This document shows positions 1-11,346 of a DNA stretch of 64,000 nt, piece by piece. The DNA lies in NCBI GenBank assembly GCA_030411725.1, contig MU839828.1, positions 3,926,346 to 3,990,345 of the forward strand, read 5' to 3'. The translations under genes were made by a program, and so were the position numbers. Numbering within the stretch: position 1 is the first letter of the stretch; every line of letters begins with the position of its first letter. Source of the stretch: Echria macrotheca. Its lineage: Eukaryota; Ascomycota; Sordariomycetes; Sordariales; Schizotheciaceae. The notes beneath the pieces were generated by a model, which was given only the letters and a program-made list of their open reading frames with translations, made no database searches and had not been told where the DNA came from.

Positions 1-444
1 CGGCGCCGGGTCCGTGGCGAGATACCTGGCGATGGCGGGGTCGTCGGTCGAGGACAGGCCGCTTGTGTGCAGCAGCAGGTGGCGGAGCGTGATTTTCTTG
101 GTGGCGGGGACGAGCTGGAATGAGGAGGTTGATGAGGGGTCGTGGGTGATGATGGGGAGTCGGTCCAGTTCGGGGAGGACGGCGCTGACGGGCTCGTCGA
201 GGGCGAGGGTGCCGCGCTCGACGAGTTGGAGGGCCGCGATGTGAGTGAGGAATTTTCCTGCCGACATGATGGCCACGGTGCTGTCGGGGTCCAGTGGTGG
301 AGCATTGGGGTCGAGGGATTGAAAGCCAGCAGCGTGGTGGTAGAGTGTGGTGGCGGAGCGGTTGATGACGAAGGCGATGGCGCCGAGGACGTCTCTGGTT
401 TCGGGGGAGGTGGCTTGGGCAAGTTGGCGCTCGAAGTTCTCCAT
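1..444 (-). CDS. Serine beta-lactamase-like/transesterase family protein, 5' part only
   Basis: The first 148 codons are open from an ATG at 442-444 and run off the left edge, so the gene is incomplete here. The N-terminal segment carries the active-site SxxK motif as Ser61-Ala-Gly-Lys64, followed by helix-like 'LTHIAALQLVERG' and the 'RHLLLHTSGL' stretch near residues 121-130. Both are characteristic of the beta-lactamase/penicillin-binding-protein fold used by fungal esterases and LovD-type acyltransferases. No signal peptide is visible, so a cytosolic enzyme is likely. Fungal members hydrolyse esters or transfer acyl groups and often sit beside polyketide genes. What lies to the left is not visible, so the substrate cannot be guessed. 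The Tyr-x-Asn and late HxG motifs would be outside the window. Confidence 0.88.
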   Translation of the reverse strand, partial: MENFERQLAQATSPETRDVLGAIAFVINRSATTLYHHAAGFQSLDPNAPPLDPDSTVAIMSAGKFLTHIAALQLVERGTLALDEPVSAVLPELDRLPIITHDPSSTSSFQLVPATKKITLRHLLLHTSGLSSTDDPAIARYLATDPAP

Positions 445-2165
445 TGTCTGTTTTGTTGGCTACGATAGGTACCTAACCTAGGTGCGACTATTGTGATGGA
501 CAGTGAGGGGGGCAAAGTGAGAGAATTTGTTATGCTCAGGAGGTGCGTTGTGTTTCTGCGTTCGGGATTGCATATGGGGTTTAAAACGTGATGGATTCCT
601 GGTCAAGTGCGTATTTTATCAGGCATACCTCAAGGCATCCGTTGATGAAGACACCCGACCTGGATGCATGGTTACACCATAATCCGGCTGTTATGGTTCC
701 GGCGGCACAGAACGCCGTGCAGACAGATTTGCCGAATGAGGAAGTTGAGCAGGCACCGGGAGTGTTGGGACCGAGGACCGAAGTCTTCGGCACCTAGCTA
801 GGCAAGCTAGGGCGGGAGCTCGAGTCTCAGTTTGCATGGCGCCTACATACCAGATAACCAAATAATGCCATGCATTCCAATCGCGAGAAGCAATTGAATA
901 TCCAGGAAAAAACACTGTTGCTGGTTTATAGCTATTGGTCGGTGTGAGAATCCAAGCCTGGCGTAGTGATGAGGTGACTACAGGCAGCGCAAGCGTCGTG
1001 TGACCGTGGTGATACCTCCCATTCTGGCTGCTTCAACTTGTAGGTAGGTAGACTACAGGAAGTTGAAGGGACGCTGAATCCCCTAAAACCCGGGTTAGGA
1101 TTGGCCCCTAGAAATCTGAACCTGGACTTAACCCCGGCCAATTGGCAGTCCTGACAGCCACTCAGGAACTTCCTCCTCCCTTATAAACTGATTCATATGC
1201 TATTTAGTTCAAGGCGTTGGTGTGGGTATATGTAAGTATGTAATAAAGATGGAAAAGCCTGGCGGGAGGGTTTAGGACGTAGCATATAGTGTGGTGGTAT
1301 AGAGCCATGTGTGGAAAATTAAATGAAACTCCCTAACCGGAATCTTATATTATATTAAAGTAAAAGCTAGCCGCTAAAAGCAGGACAAAGTTTTCTATCT
1401 ATCCATTCTTAATTCTAAACCATCTATCTCACTGGGCCAAAAGTCCTATATTATAGCCAACATAGTAGCAACACAGCACCAAAATCTTCCCACACAACCA
1501 CTACAACCACCGCAACCACCACAACCACTACGACTACTTCAACCACTACAACTACTACAACTACTACAACTACTACAACTACTACAACTACTACAACTAC
1601 TACAACTACTACAACTACCGCAACCACCACAACTACTTGTATTTGGCCAGTCCTCAGGGTTCATCCTGTGGGAATCTGGGTCCTTAGCAGGGAATAGATT
1701 GTGTGTCAATTGGTAGTACTGGCCCAGCCGGAGTGCTGGGCCAGGTCATCTATCTATTTCTATTCTATTCCTTTGTTTCCGAATGCCTTCATCTTCCTGA
1801 CTGAGTCCTCTTTGACTCAGTTGCCTGCAAGTAAATAAAGAGTCTAAGGTGTCTTGCATCACTGGCGGTCTTTGGGCCTTTGCCCATCAGGGTGCCTGCA
1901 TCTTCACACATCCTCTCTTCCACCAAATCCTATTGTAGGACCCGTAGACCCGCATATGGGTTTCCACCACGGCCTTTGTGCAGCCTTTTCCCCTCGTGCG
2001 GATCTGGCTTCCCCTCTCCTCTTCTCAACAAAATTCCACACTCATTCTCCCCATAAATCAAGGTTCCTTGGCACCATTCTCTCAACCACAATCACCACAA
2101 CCGCTACAGCCCCTACGGCCATCACGGATCAAAATTGCTGCAGGTAAGTAAAGCCCTAACCGCCA
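445..2165. other. Intergenic stretch with a (TACAACTAC)n microsatellite
   Basis: No supportable gene. Short frames at 581-797 on both strands have no convincing start or family resemblance. The stretch holds the trinucleotide-type microsatellite annotated separately and runs of A/T around 1320-1460. Confidence 0.6.
1493..1637. repeat. Microsatellite, nonamer TACAACTAC (ACT/ACA triplets)
   Basis: Degenerate ACA/ACC triplets begin near 1493. From about 1543 to 1617 they become a near-perfect run of eight or so copies of the nonamer TACAACTAC, then decay again into ACC/ACA triplets to about 1637. Read in one plus frame it would encode Thr only, but no start codon or flanking gene uses it. Confidence 0.9.
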
Positions 2166-3089
2166 TCACGTCCTCGAAGCAGCTCCATATGCCCCCCATG
2201 CACCGCCCAGAACCGCAGAGCTGACAGCGGCAGCCGGATATGGGACTTGCAGTAACTCGACCAGCTGCTGAGATTCGGCCTCGAGATCGTCCTTGGGGGC
2301 ATTTTGCGTCGCACAAGAGAAGCTGATAAGAACGGCATCACCGTTTTTCCGAATCAAGAAGTGCGTCTGGATATCGCTGTGTCTGATCCCCAATGAATGA
2401 AGCTTGTCCAGGACCTTTTGGCACGCCTTGAGATCTTTTGGTTCTGCTTGCCTAGCATCCTTGATATACTCCAAAATGATACCGAATGGTATTCCATGGT
2501 CCATTAGATGGCCCAGAAACCGCGGGCCAATGTCGTGGCCTTCAATCCAGCCATACATATTCGTCTCGTCCACGAAATTGTTTATCACTCGTTCGCAGTC
2601 GGCAATTTTGAGGATGACAAGACCGATGCATGGATGCCACGCCAGAGAGACTTGAGCAGTGATGGGCCGTAGATATTGAAATTCGGCGAATTCCCTACCC
2701 CCCGGATGCCAAATGATCTGAGCTGCCCCGAGCTGAACATTTCGCATACTGGAAAAAACGGCCTTTCCGGTCCTGCAATCACGATCGACGTAGCCGGTGT
2801 TCCAGTTCCCCGAAGGAAACGGCGGGACGACAGACAACACAGTTGGGATAAAAGTTCGGTCTCGCACGGAGATTAGGCTTCCGTCGACTGTGATGCGTTT
2901 TATCTCGTCGCCGTTGATGATGCAGTATTCATTCGGATCATCCTCGACGTTACTTATGGTACTGCCCAATATTCGGGCACCGGGATTGTTGTTAGGGAGC
3001 CCCATTTCCATCAACCTCGACTGTCGAGGAGTCGGAGTGAGGGCATCATTCGCCATCCTGGGCCTTGGAGTGTGCTGGCATATAACCAC
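2166..3089 (-). CDS. Degenerate protein-kinase-like protein (probable pseudokinase)
   Basis: A single open frame of 307 aa; a second Met at residue 12 (3056) is an equally good start. The second half matches the layout of a fungal kinase-like family often found near telomeres. A beta-3-like 'VILKIAD' (Lys161) is followed by a hinge-like 'IILEYIKD', the catalytic-loop counterpart 'LHSLGIRHSDIQTHFLI' (230-246) and a DFG counterpart 'VLISFSCA' (253-260). The HxD Asp is kept (Asp239). The catalytic-loop Asn is replaced or lost through a one-residue shortening, and the metal-binding Asp of DFG/DFE is Ser. Catalysis is therefore doubtful. The C terminus ends in an Ala/Gly-rich tail. No neighbour suggests a pathway. 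Confidence 0.72.
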   Translation of the reverse strand: MVICQHTPRPRMANDALTPTPRQSRLMEMGLPNNNPGARILGSTISNVEDDPNEYCIINGDEIKRITVDGSLISVRDRTFIPTVLSVVPPFPSGNWNTGYVDRDCRTGKAVFSSMRNVQLGAAQIIWHPGGREFAEFQYLRPITAQVSLAWHPCIGLVILKIADCERVINNFVDETNMYGWIEGHDIGPRFLGHLMDHGIPFGIILEYIKDARQAEPKDLKACQKVLDKLHSLGIRHSDIQTHFLIRKNGDAVLISFSCATQNAPKDDLEAESQQLVELLQVPYPAAAVSSAVLGGAWGAYGAASRT

Positions 3090-3821
3090 AGTTAGGGTTC
3101 TGAGTTGTTGACCTTAGAATTCCGGCAATCCTTTTGGAAGACTGGTTAAATGGGTGTGAGTCTTATTCAAAAGTCGTTACAGTATTGAAGTATTGGAGGT
3201 GACGAGATCGGAACGGAAATGCTGACTCTGTTCTACCAGGACAGACCGAACAGCGACTGAAGGGCCAACTTCCAGGTTTTTATACAATTTTCAGCGCAGG
3301 TTCTTCACATGACTGGCACTACTGCTGAGACAACCGGCGCCTTTGGGGTCGCGCTAGAAGAGCAACGGTTCCGAGGCCGGACCCGATCTATTTGGCCTGC
3401 CGCAGCACTATTTCACTAGTTCCAGCCCGGTTCGTTCCTCTAGCCCTTAAAAGAGGTGCCGCCAGAGGCTAAGAAACAATGGATCGGCGACCCTACACTA
3501 ATTTTTCTCAGCGCATACCGAGATCGAACTACCGACGCTGAAAATTGTTCGCTGGTGGTATCAGTTTGCCACAGATCGCGAGTTACAGGGCCAAGAAACC
3601 GACACATGATATATGTACAATTGCTAATTACCTAGCTTTCCAGGCATCTGCCCATTACTGCTATCTGAGACCCCCTGACAAATCCAGTCCATTATCGGTT
3701 CCAACCTGACGCCTTCATGATTTCACGCCCGTATATCTACACTTCCTGCTTTGGTCCAGATTCACTGCGAACCCCCCAAACCATCGAGATCCGAGTCCGG
3801 CAAACAGTCCTCCACTTGTTC
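3090..3821. other. Intergenic, no gene seen
   Basis: No frame with family resemblance on either strand. It is the region between the kinase-like gene (minus) and the 3' end of the MARVEL-like gene (minus), and would contain the kinase-like gene's promoter. Confidence 0.55.
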
Positions 3822-4504
3822 CTAGACAAGCCGATCACCATTGGTCGCCGTCGGGATATGTGTGCCCGGCACGGTGTGTGTGCATGTGCCCACGGGACAT
3901 TTGTCCACCACTGTGGTCACCGTGCCCGTGCGCGCCTTCGCCTGGTGCCTGCGATGCTCGGCCCACATGATGGCCTCAATGACTGTATTGAATAACAAGC
4001 TGCAGCTGTGGAATGTTAGGGCCGAGTTCGGACACATGCTCGGGAAGATCACTCACAAGCCGATAATCTGAAACGCTTGGACTGCATGTTTCATCCGGCA
4101 GTAGTCGTATACGGGCTGAGAATAGTAGCACCGGTGTCCGCTCCAGTCTTGTGAAGCGAAGATGAGTGACGTCAGCCACAGGTAACTGAGGGCTAGCGTC
4201 AGTGGCAGGCCGTAGCCGCGGTAGCCCTTGAACGCGGGCAGGGCGAGGGCGAAGAGGTAGATCAGAAGGGTGAGCACCGCCTGGGCTCTCCGTTAGCTCT
4301 CCACCGCCAAAGGGGGAGACAGCGACGTACGATGACTTCCTGGTAGATGAGATGGGTGTTGCGGTAGCCAGGCCAGCGGTGGAGAAACCACGAGATGATG
4401 CCGGTAACGATGGCCGACGATGCGAGCACGGAAAAGTTGCTTAGCCCTAGTAGGCTGCGGGGGATGATGTTGCTCAATGAGCTCTTGCTTCCGGTGCTGT
4501 CCAT
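3822..4504 (-). CDS. MARVEL-like four-helix integral membrane protein
   Basis: Three exons (4504-4331, 4280-4057, 4005-3822) with introns 4281-4330 (50 nt, branch GCTAAC) and 4006-4056 (51 nt, branch CCTAAC) join in frame to 193 aa. Hydrophobic segments are 'VLASSAIVTGIISWFL', 'AVLTLLIYLFALALPAF', 'LPLTLALSYLWLTSLIFA' and 'FQIIGFCSLLFNTVIEAIMW'. This four-helix spacing and the Trp/Cys-containing loop before helix 4 (YDYCRMKHAVQAF) fit fungal MARVEL-domain proteins, which sit in plasma-membrane or secretory-pathway membranes. The tail after helix 4 is short, with Thr, Cys and basic residues. A molecular function is not known for this class. The exon junctions complete codons exactly, which supports the model. 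Confidence 0.85.
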
Positions 4505-7117
4505 AGCTTCGGTCGTTCGTGGGTGGGAGGTTGTATATATCCAGAGACTCGTTACGTGTCGGATGAGGATGCTCTAAAAAGGGTCCAAAACGGCGCAGGA
4601 AACTAATGTAAATGAAAATGGCAGATGCCCTGAATATACGCGTTGGACGGGATATATAGCACAGACTCGATGCAAGACGGATGCACAGGCGGACAATGCG
4701 GCATGACGTTTTGCCCCTCGGCCTTCTGCGCACCAGGTTAGGAGGATTTCTCCCGTCATCTTCAACCTTCACACGGGTTTCTGGGGTTCGTTCATTCATC
4801 CGGGTGAATATGTACGGTAGACTTCAATACAGCGTGTCACTATGATGCACTCGCCAGTGTTTTGAGTCAGAGAATGGAGGCGCCATATCGTCATGGCGCT
4901 GGGATCATAGCTTTCTAAACATTGGATGAAATCCGAGGCTGCATGATGCAGGAGAGTGACGAGTGGTTGCGGAAATAGCTCCGGGATCTTGGACAGTCCC
5001 AAGAGCCAGCAGCCCGGTCCTTCGCCGCGCTATGATAGTTAGCTGCCAGCGGAGAAACACGATTGTGACAGTAACAAAGAAAAAGGTACCCAGTTTTTTG
5101 CGTATGCAATAACTACCACTTCCTTGGCAATGAGCGGCCTGCACGGTACGGGAAGTTGGCCGGGTGGTATATCAGACTCGTAGAAGTTCCCGAAAGCAGA
5201 ACTACTTCCGCGGACAGCTAGAAAACCCCGGATTCGCTAACATCAAACTCAGGGGCAGTGCATGGGGGGTACAAAAAGGCACGACAACGATGTGGGCAAT
5301 ACACCTCAGGGATGAAGGATCCACAAGACCAAAATACAGACAACGATGGAAGGTTCTGGATATCTCAGATTCGACACGTGCGGTTAGGCACAGGCGCGAA
5401 CAGAACATATCGATAAAAGCACGTCTGGTAAGGAAGGAGGACGCTGATTAACTCAACAGATGGAAAACAACTTATCCGGATAGCAGCGTGTAGCAGCGTG
5501 GGGATGGCTCTGGCAACTGAATGGCTCTGATGAGGTCCTGAAACGTTGGCTCTGGCACTGACTTGGGCGCTGGTAACTGGCTTGGGTACTGGCAACGGGT
5601 AATGGGCTCCGAAAGGTCTGACCGACCAAGGACTGGCAAATCGAACTGACAATAACGATACTGTCGACACGGGTGGTCTCTGCTGCTGGCGACTGCTTGG
5701 CGACTGACAAGAAGAACACTACGACGAGCAACTGGTGTTGGCAACTGGAACTGGCACTGACTGATGTAGAACTTAACAGTGGAGGGACACATGAAGGGAC
5801 ACTGGCCCAGATCCCTGAGGTGGCTGGCAACTGTAGTCTTGAACTCCCTCTGGCGCTGGCGATAACGATCTAACGACAACCGTGACTGAACGACCTGGCG
5901 ATGGAAGATAGCCGCAAGGTAACGAGGTCGTGGGAGCGGCAAGGGATCTGTAGGCGGTAACTGGTTCTGGCGGCGATGACGCCGTGTCTGACGTGATAAC
6001 AGCTCTGGCAACTGGTTGACGACTGACTTGCTGGCAGACTGATTGGCCGATAACGGAAGAATCTCCGGCTTGACCATCGACAGGTGCAAGAACCGAACTC
6101 GGACCAGCTCCCGTGAGGACTTCGTCGGAAAGGAACACTTCGGATCTGACACGTTGGGTAAGTACCTACTGATTAGATCACGTTCTTTGCAGGAGCTTCG
6201 GATGTGCTGCAGCTATTGGGCTCCGAGATAGCGAAAGGTCGTGCGAATCTGTTTGGAAGGACCCGTCTGGAAGAGTGAGAGTGCCGGAGAACAAAGAAGC
6301 CCAAATCTGGGGACTGGAATGGACCTGGGTAAGCACCTGGCTTGCAGATTGCTGGAACTGCTGGAATTGCTGGAAACGACTGTCTGATAGACTGATGGCA
6401 ATTGCTGGAATCGTAGAATCTGTGGAAGGAACAAATCTGGCGTGCTGGCTTGTGTGTTCCCTGGATAATCGTGGCAGGCGCGCTCGATCGGAAGTCGGAA
6501 GCCACATAGGATGGCTCAATCGCTGAAGGCGCGCTTGTGGGCAGGAAAGATCGCTGGTCAACTCGGGGAGACCTCACGAGTGTGGAAGGCAGTGAACGCT
6601 TCTGGACCTGGAAACGACGATTGTGTAGAAGGTTCTGAAGGCTGTAAACAACGATCAGGTGCCAGCATGCAGCGATTGCAGGGCGGGACTGCCGATGCTT
6701 CTGGCGATGTTTCTGGCAATGTAAATGGGTTTAGGAAGCAGGTGGCCCCTCGCTGCACCGCCTCCGCGAGGGTGGATGAATCGGGGACGGTAGTCCCATC
6801 AACATCCGATCCAACGAACCGGTTCCTTCGAACGTTGTCGCCTGGTCCTATGTGTCGTAACTGGGTGCTTTGACGGGGAACTGCAATTATGGAAGTGCCC
6901 CGAAGATAGAGCACAAAGGGATGAATATGGATATGGGTTTGTATTCAATGAGTGGGAATATTGGCAACTCCACTACCTTAGCTACCTGAGTACATCTTCT
7001 CAACCGCTGTTCTTGTGGGCACCGTGTTGCAAGACTCTTAACCTCTCTCCCCTCTCCTCTTTAGGTCGAAGGGAGACTGGGGCTAAGCGACAAGAAGACT
7101 TCCTAGCCGGGGTTGAT
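4505..7117. other. Gene-free stretch containing degenerate repeats
   Basis: Many overlapping frames on the minus strand are Gln/Pro/Ser-rich translations of simple repeats and show no family resemblance, so none is called. The core (about 5490-6760) is listed as a repeat. Confidence 0.6.
5490..6760. repeat. Degenerate CTGGCAACTG-type repeat region
   Basis: The word CTGGCAACTG, or close variants such as CTGGAACTGG, CTGGTAACTG and CTGGAATTGC, recurs irregularly. Clear copies lie near 5512, 5588, 5733, 5822 and 6004, with a tighter cluster of CTGGAA-type units around 6350-6410. Spacing is irregular, so this is an old, diverged low-complexity array and not a clean tandem repeat. On the minus strand it reads as Gln/Leu/Pro/Ser-rich nonsense in several frames at once, which argues against coding. 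Confidence 0.6.
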
Positions 7118-8521
7118 CTAGACAGATGTATGATTGAGCCATTCCCAATCCCTCACTAAGCCTCTTTGCATGAAACCATTAGCCACAGACGACCACTGGC
7201 CATTTCCAGTTGCGTTCTCAGAGCACCCGGCAGCGTGCCTTGCATCCTCCTTAGCGTTTTGCTCCTCGACCGTCAGTCTCTCCCAGCGAGGGACAATTGG
7301 CGGCGATCCAGGCTGAAGCAGAATGGCAAAATTTCCCATGGTGCGAGACTTGTTCTCGATGAACATAGAGTGCGCGCTCACTTGTATCCACCCACTAAGA
7401 CTCCGAACCACACCGTCCCAGTCACCTGTCGGATCCAATCGGCAGCCAAAAAAATAAAAATCGCCGGCGCTGAGGTGCAAAGCAAGGGAGTCGTGAGCCG
7501 TACGCCGTAGCATCTCGTTGTTCACGTCCAACAGAATTGCTGTGTTGTCGCCAGCAAATGGGCGTAGACGAGGGGGTATGTTGTGCCAGTACTCGAGCCA
7601 TGGGTCGATATCAGGCGCCCATCCATTGGATGCGAGCCAGTAGAAGTCGAATACTCCGGATACGTCCTGGACTCCTCGGTCGATCTCGCACATTCCACAA
7701 TGCACATGTTCCCATGCGAGTCCGACAGCTCTATCAAAAAGTTTGCAAATCAGCACTGCGGGGCAGGATAGAAGGGCCTGGGAAACTCACACAACAGCTG
7801 TTATACCAGAGAAAAAGCCGTCCACGCTGATAAAATCACCTTTCTCCAGGTTTTGCAGCCAGTTTGAGTCCTTGGAGGACACACAAAGATCGACGCGTGC
7901 CGCAACAGGGGACGAAGCATGGCTCGGCGTGCGTATCTTCAGTCCACTGGACGCCTTGTAGTAGTTAAAAGAAATGGTTCTTGTGTACACCAAGCGGCTG
8001 GGGTGGAGAGGATCAATGCGCGTGTCCGTGCTGATTTTGTCTTCGACGCAGTTGTCCAGGTTCTCAGTCATACGCCACCAAGGCGGAATGGGCTTGTCGG
8101 GATAAAAGTTGCAGTCGACTCTTTCCCAACCTCGCCTTTCCTCAGCATAACGGAGTTGCTGTGGACTTAGTTTGTTGAGGGAACAGCCGGCCTTGAACCA
8201 TGTCAACTTAAGTGACGCTGTCCAAGGCGACTCTTCCTGACGGATTGGGTCACAAAAGCGCGGATTGCAGTGCAAAGAACTTAGGCAGTATAGAGGATCC
8301 GGCAGAGGTGAGTCGGGCGCAGAAGTTGATGGAAAAACCACGGAAGAAGTGCCCGGTTTGAGCGTGACGATGTTCCAAATCCTCTCCAGAATACCTGAGC
8401 ATTTCTTGCCGTCTTTGCGAGGGGGCTTGGGATCGCCAACCAGTTGGGTAGCTTCGACATCGTTAGGCGGTTTGCCCTCGGGCTTGTTGGGGCAAGTGCA
8501 CAAATGACGCTTCTTCGTCAT
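7118..8521 (-). CDS. Hypothetical protein, 447 aa, family not recognised
   Basis: Two exons, 8521-7791 and 7730-7118, are joined by a 60-nt intron (7731-7790; donor GTGAGT, branch TGCTGAT, acceptor GATAG) that restores frame exactly. The chosen ATG begins 'MTKKRHLCTC'. The frame is open further upstream to 8914, so a longer N terminus cannot be excluded. The N-terminal third is Pro/Lys-rich (possibly disordered). The rest is Trp-rich and looks globular, with short motifs such as 'GWERVDCNFYPDKPIPPWW', 'DFISVDGFFSGIT' and 'GDWDGVVRSLSGWIQ'. No signal peptide or membrane segment is seen. I do not recognise a family, and the neighbours give no clue to function. Confidence 0.7.
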
Positions 8522-8943
8522 CTTTCCAGTTGGGTCTTGGCGCTTTGGTGAGATCGAGAAGAGGGAAGGAAACTGGGAAGGGATATAAGTACCTACAGAC
8601 GTCAGGAGGACTAGGCCCCTTCCCCGCTGGTGCATTTCCCCTTGCGTGGTGTAACCTTCTTGAACCAGATGCGCGACATCGCGCGATCTCTGCACCGCCG
8701 GATGTGCTAGGTACAGTCTGGACCTGCGGCCGAACTGCAGCGTGGTATATCTGGGTACTCCACGGGACATGCAGAGGCTGTCGTTGTTGCCTAGGCAATA
8801 AGCGAATGGGCTCTGGTAGACTGCATTCCATGGATGTTGCAATGGGCGCAAGTGCCGGCGTGACCAAAACACAGAGTTCGAGGGAAGGAACTTACATCGA
8901 AGACCAAGGAACACGCCGCGTGCCAGTGTGCACTGAAATTTTG

Positions 8944-10010
8944 TATATAAAATCCGTCGTCCACCCCCGTTCCATTGTTTTCTGCTCTCCAGACTCAGGC
9001 TCCCAACACAAGCTCACCTCATGCAAACTCGGTACGCGCAATTTCTCACTTCCTCTGCCACCAACCCCCAATCCCCAGATCAGCCATCCCCTCTCTAGGT
9101 ATGGGTATCTTCCGCATTCCTTGACTCTTCATGGTCCATATTCGGCAGTCCTCAACGCTTCCATCGCGTACCACTCATCGCCCATCGCCTATTGACCATG
9201 GCCCAACGCCCGTTGCCCGTGACCCGTCGCCTATCGCCTGCACCCAATGCCTATTACACATCGTCTATTTCCTATCGCCCATCGCCGTCGCCTCTCGGCA
9301 TTCCCCACAGGCCACAGCCGACTCCGACCTGTGCCCATATCAATTCTTTGCAGCGATACCACAACTCCTCGTCACCTCCTCGACCAAGTTGCACAGTCTT
9401 CAACCATCAAACCCCAGCTCGTGTGGGAACCCAAACCTTCCACCCTTCCACCTTTCCACCTTTCCATTAGGATCACCCAATGCTGCGTGAGCACCGCACT
9501 GTTCATTGACCGTTGACTGAATATTGCAGGAGCAAGACCCCTCCTCCCCCCGAAGGGGCTACGACAGCGTCCATGTGGCTGCTGCCAGACCGGCGCGAAC
9601 CTCCGCCCCCACGCCATCCGTCACTCCGCGCCCACTCATCGACTTCTCATCACAACCCACCAAAGGGTCGTCGTCCCACAGTGTGGATGGTGCCGTCAAC
9701 TGCCATCTAACCACCTGGTAGCGTGCGAAAACTGTTGGACACAGTAAGTTTGAATTAATTATTCCATTTGATAGTGATAACTAATAATTTTATAGTGAAT
9801 AGTATCAGAACCAACCGCGGCCCGAACGTTTCGACGCGCTGTAATTACCTGGGCAGGACTTTGGGCCCCGGCCAACTATTCTTCGGTAAGTTTTAATGAT
9901 AAAGTTATATAATTTTCCTAATTTATATTTTAATAGGAGTCGCGTCGCACAACAGCGGATTCCCGCTTCTTGTTGCAGGTGGGGTTACTTTCGTTCTTTG
10001 ACGTGGGTTT
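8944..10010 (+). other. Possible spliced transcript or small gene (tentative)
   Basis: A TATATAAAA box at 8944 precedes sequence with three plausible introns on the plus strand: about 9487-9529 (GTGAGC...GTTGACTGA...GCAG), 9744-9795 (52 nt) and 9886-9936 (51 nt). The last two are strikingly AT-rich in GC-balanced surroundings, with perfect GTAAGT donors, CTAAT branch points and TAG acceptors. Splicing 9744-9795 creates an ATG across the junction. That ATG opens a short frame through 9796-9885 and on past the next intron to a stop near 9999 (about 50 codons, 'MNSIRTNRGPNV...'). The upstream exons read as Pro/Ser-rich low-complexity sequence. I cannot tell whether this encodes a peptide or is a non-coding transcript. 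Confidence 0.3.
9140..9300. repeat. Diverged CCCATCGCC-type short repeats
   Basis: Variants of CCCATCGCC, CCGTTGCC and CCTATCGCC recur every 8-15 nt over about 160 nt. This looks like an old minisatellite. All three plus frames are open through it, which is a by-product of composition. Confidence 0.5.
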
Positions 10011-10111
10011 AATGCAAACAATCCCGCTGAAGTGACGCGAGAGGCGAAAGCGGAGGTACCTAGTTTGCTTTTCGGACTGGCTTTATAAAAACTTCTAGAA
10101 AACTATAGTCG

Positions 10112-10134
10112 TAGTAAGCCTCCAAGGCTTACTA
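10112..10134. other. Perfect short inverted repeat (hairpin)
   Basis: Ten-base arms TAGTAAGCCT (10112-10121) and AGGCTTACTA (10125-10134) are separated by three bases. The hairpin lies 30 bp downstream of TTTATAAAA. It could be a transcript hairpin or chance; no function is assigned. Confidence 0.5.
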
Positions 10135-11346
10135 GGTCCGGTCCTGGTGAACACCTCGGAACCCCCTAGGTCTGCATTGGTTTAATTCTGGGCGACGCGC
10201 GTATCATCAAAATCTAGGGGGGATGGAGAGGAAGGTGTGAGTTTGCGTGATTCGTGATTTGGGATGGTACACATTGGTTGTGTCTGTTTGGGTAGGTAGT
10301 GATAGTTGTGTAGCTGCACTGGCACATGTAGTTTCGCTTGGTTGCTTAGCTTTCTACAATGACAACCTATCCTCTTGACTAGAGGAGCCTTCGTCTCCGT
10401 CGTCATCACCGACTGTTGTGATCGGAGGCACTGCCTCATGCCCTTCATGCCCTTCATGTTTGGTGTGATCTAGGCACCAGTATCGATTTAGTAGCTATGG
10501 CCGCTCGCACGACGGCGCAGATGTGTTGTACGCGTATAGGTACCTTTTAGGTGGTGCAGTTCCTTTGATAAAAACAACCCCCTCCACCTTCTAACTAGAG
10601 GAGCCCTCGGCTGGCTCCATCACGGCATCACCTTGCTCAGTGACTCTGATCAGAGGGATATTGCGTTTTGCATTATGCTTTTCAGCTTAATGAATAGATG
10701 CTGGGGCATACGCTACCTAGTCCCGACTGAAGAAGATGAGGTAAAAGGGTTTGAATTGTGGTGGGAGCGGAAGGCTCCTGTGGGCATGATGTGGAAAAGA
10801 AGCTATATGTGCTACAGTACACGTGCACACACCAAATCACCAGCAACAGCCAAACCCCCTTTCGGCGAGACCGTCTTCTAGACTGGATAAGAACGCTTGT
10901 TTGGTGGAAGGCTGTATTTTCAGTGGTTTATACTGGGTAGGCCGATAATGGGAAAAAAACCAAGAAGGTCGTGAGAGCGTTAAGTCAGAACTCAACGTCC
11001 GAAAGAGGGGTAGGTCAATTACGGGCTACCCAATCACGTGCAGTTTACCGTCCTCTTCCCCTCTTAATCTGACTGGGACAAGCAAGAACAAACGAGTGTG
11101 TTAACGTTAGACCTGGAAGGAGCACCTCGAGCAGGATAGCGATACGCACGGACCACCAGGGCCTGTATTTAGCCAGGCCACAGGGCCCATCCTCTCTTCT
11201 ACCAAAACAACCATCCTTACCTGCACTGCTTCAAGTGCAAACAAATAAAGTCCGGAAGACTCGGGTTCAACCTACTACCATCGTCATACGCCGAGTAGTG
11301 AATGGCTTTTGCGTAACCGCGTGCTGTCCTCAACTTTTTTGTTGAC

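Larger units (their letters stand above)
8522..11346. other. Long intergenic region with a possible small spliced locus
   Basis: No gene of a known family is seen. Inside are a TATA-like element at 8944-8952, diverged CCCATCGCC-type repeats (about 9140-9300), two very consensus AT-rich introns (9744-9795, 9886-9936), a 10-bp-arm hairpin (10112-10134) and a weak direct repeat around CTAGAGGAGCC (10379 and 10595). The last kilobase before 11347 holds nothing recognisable. Confidence 0.5.

Noticed and set aside
3180..3600. Possible LTR/primer-binding-site-like sequence near GGTATCAG
   Set aside because: No paired LTR, target duplication or retroelement coding sequence accompanies it.
4293..4799. 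168-codon minus-strand frame overlapping the MARVEL-like gene's first exon
   Set aside because: It is a shifted frame over a well-supported exon and its own upstream region; Arg/Pro/His-rich, no family match.
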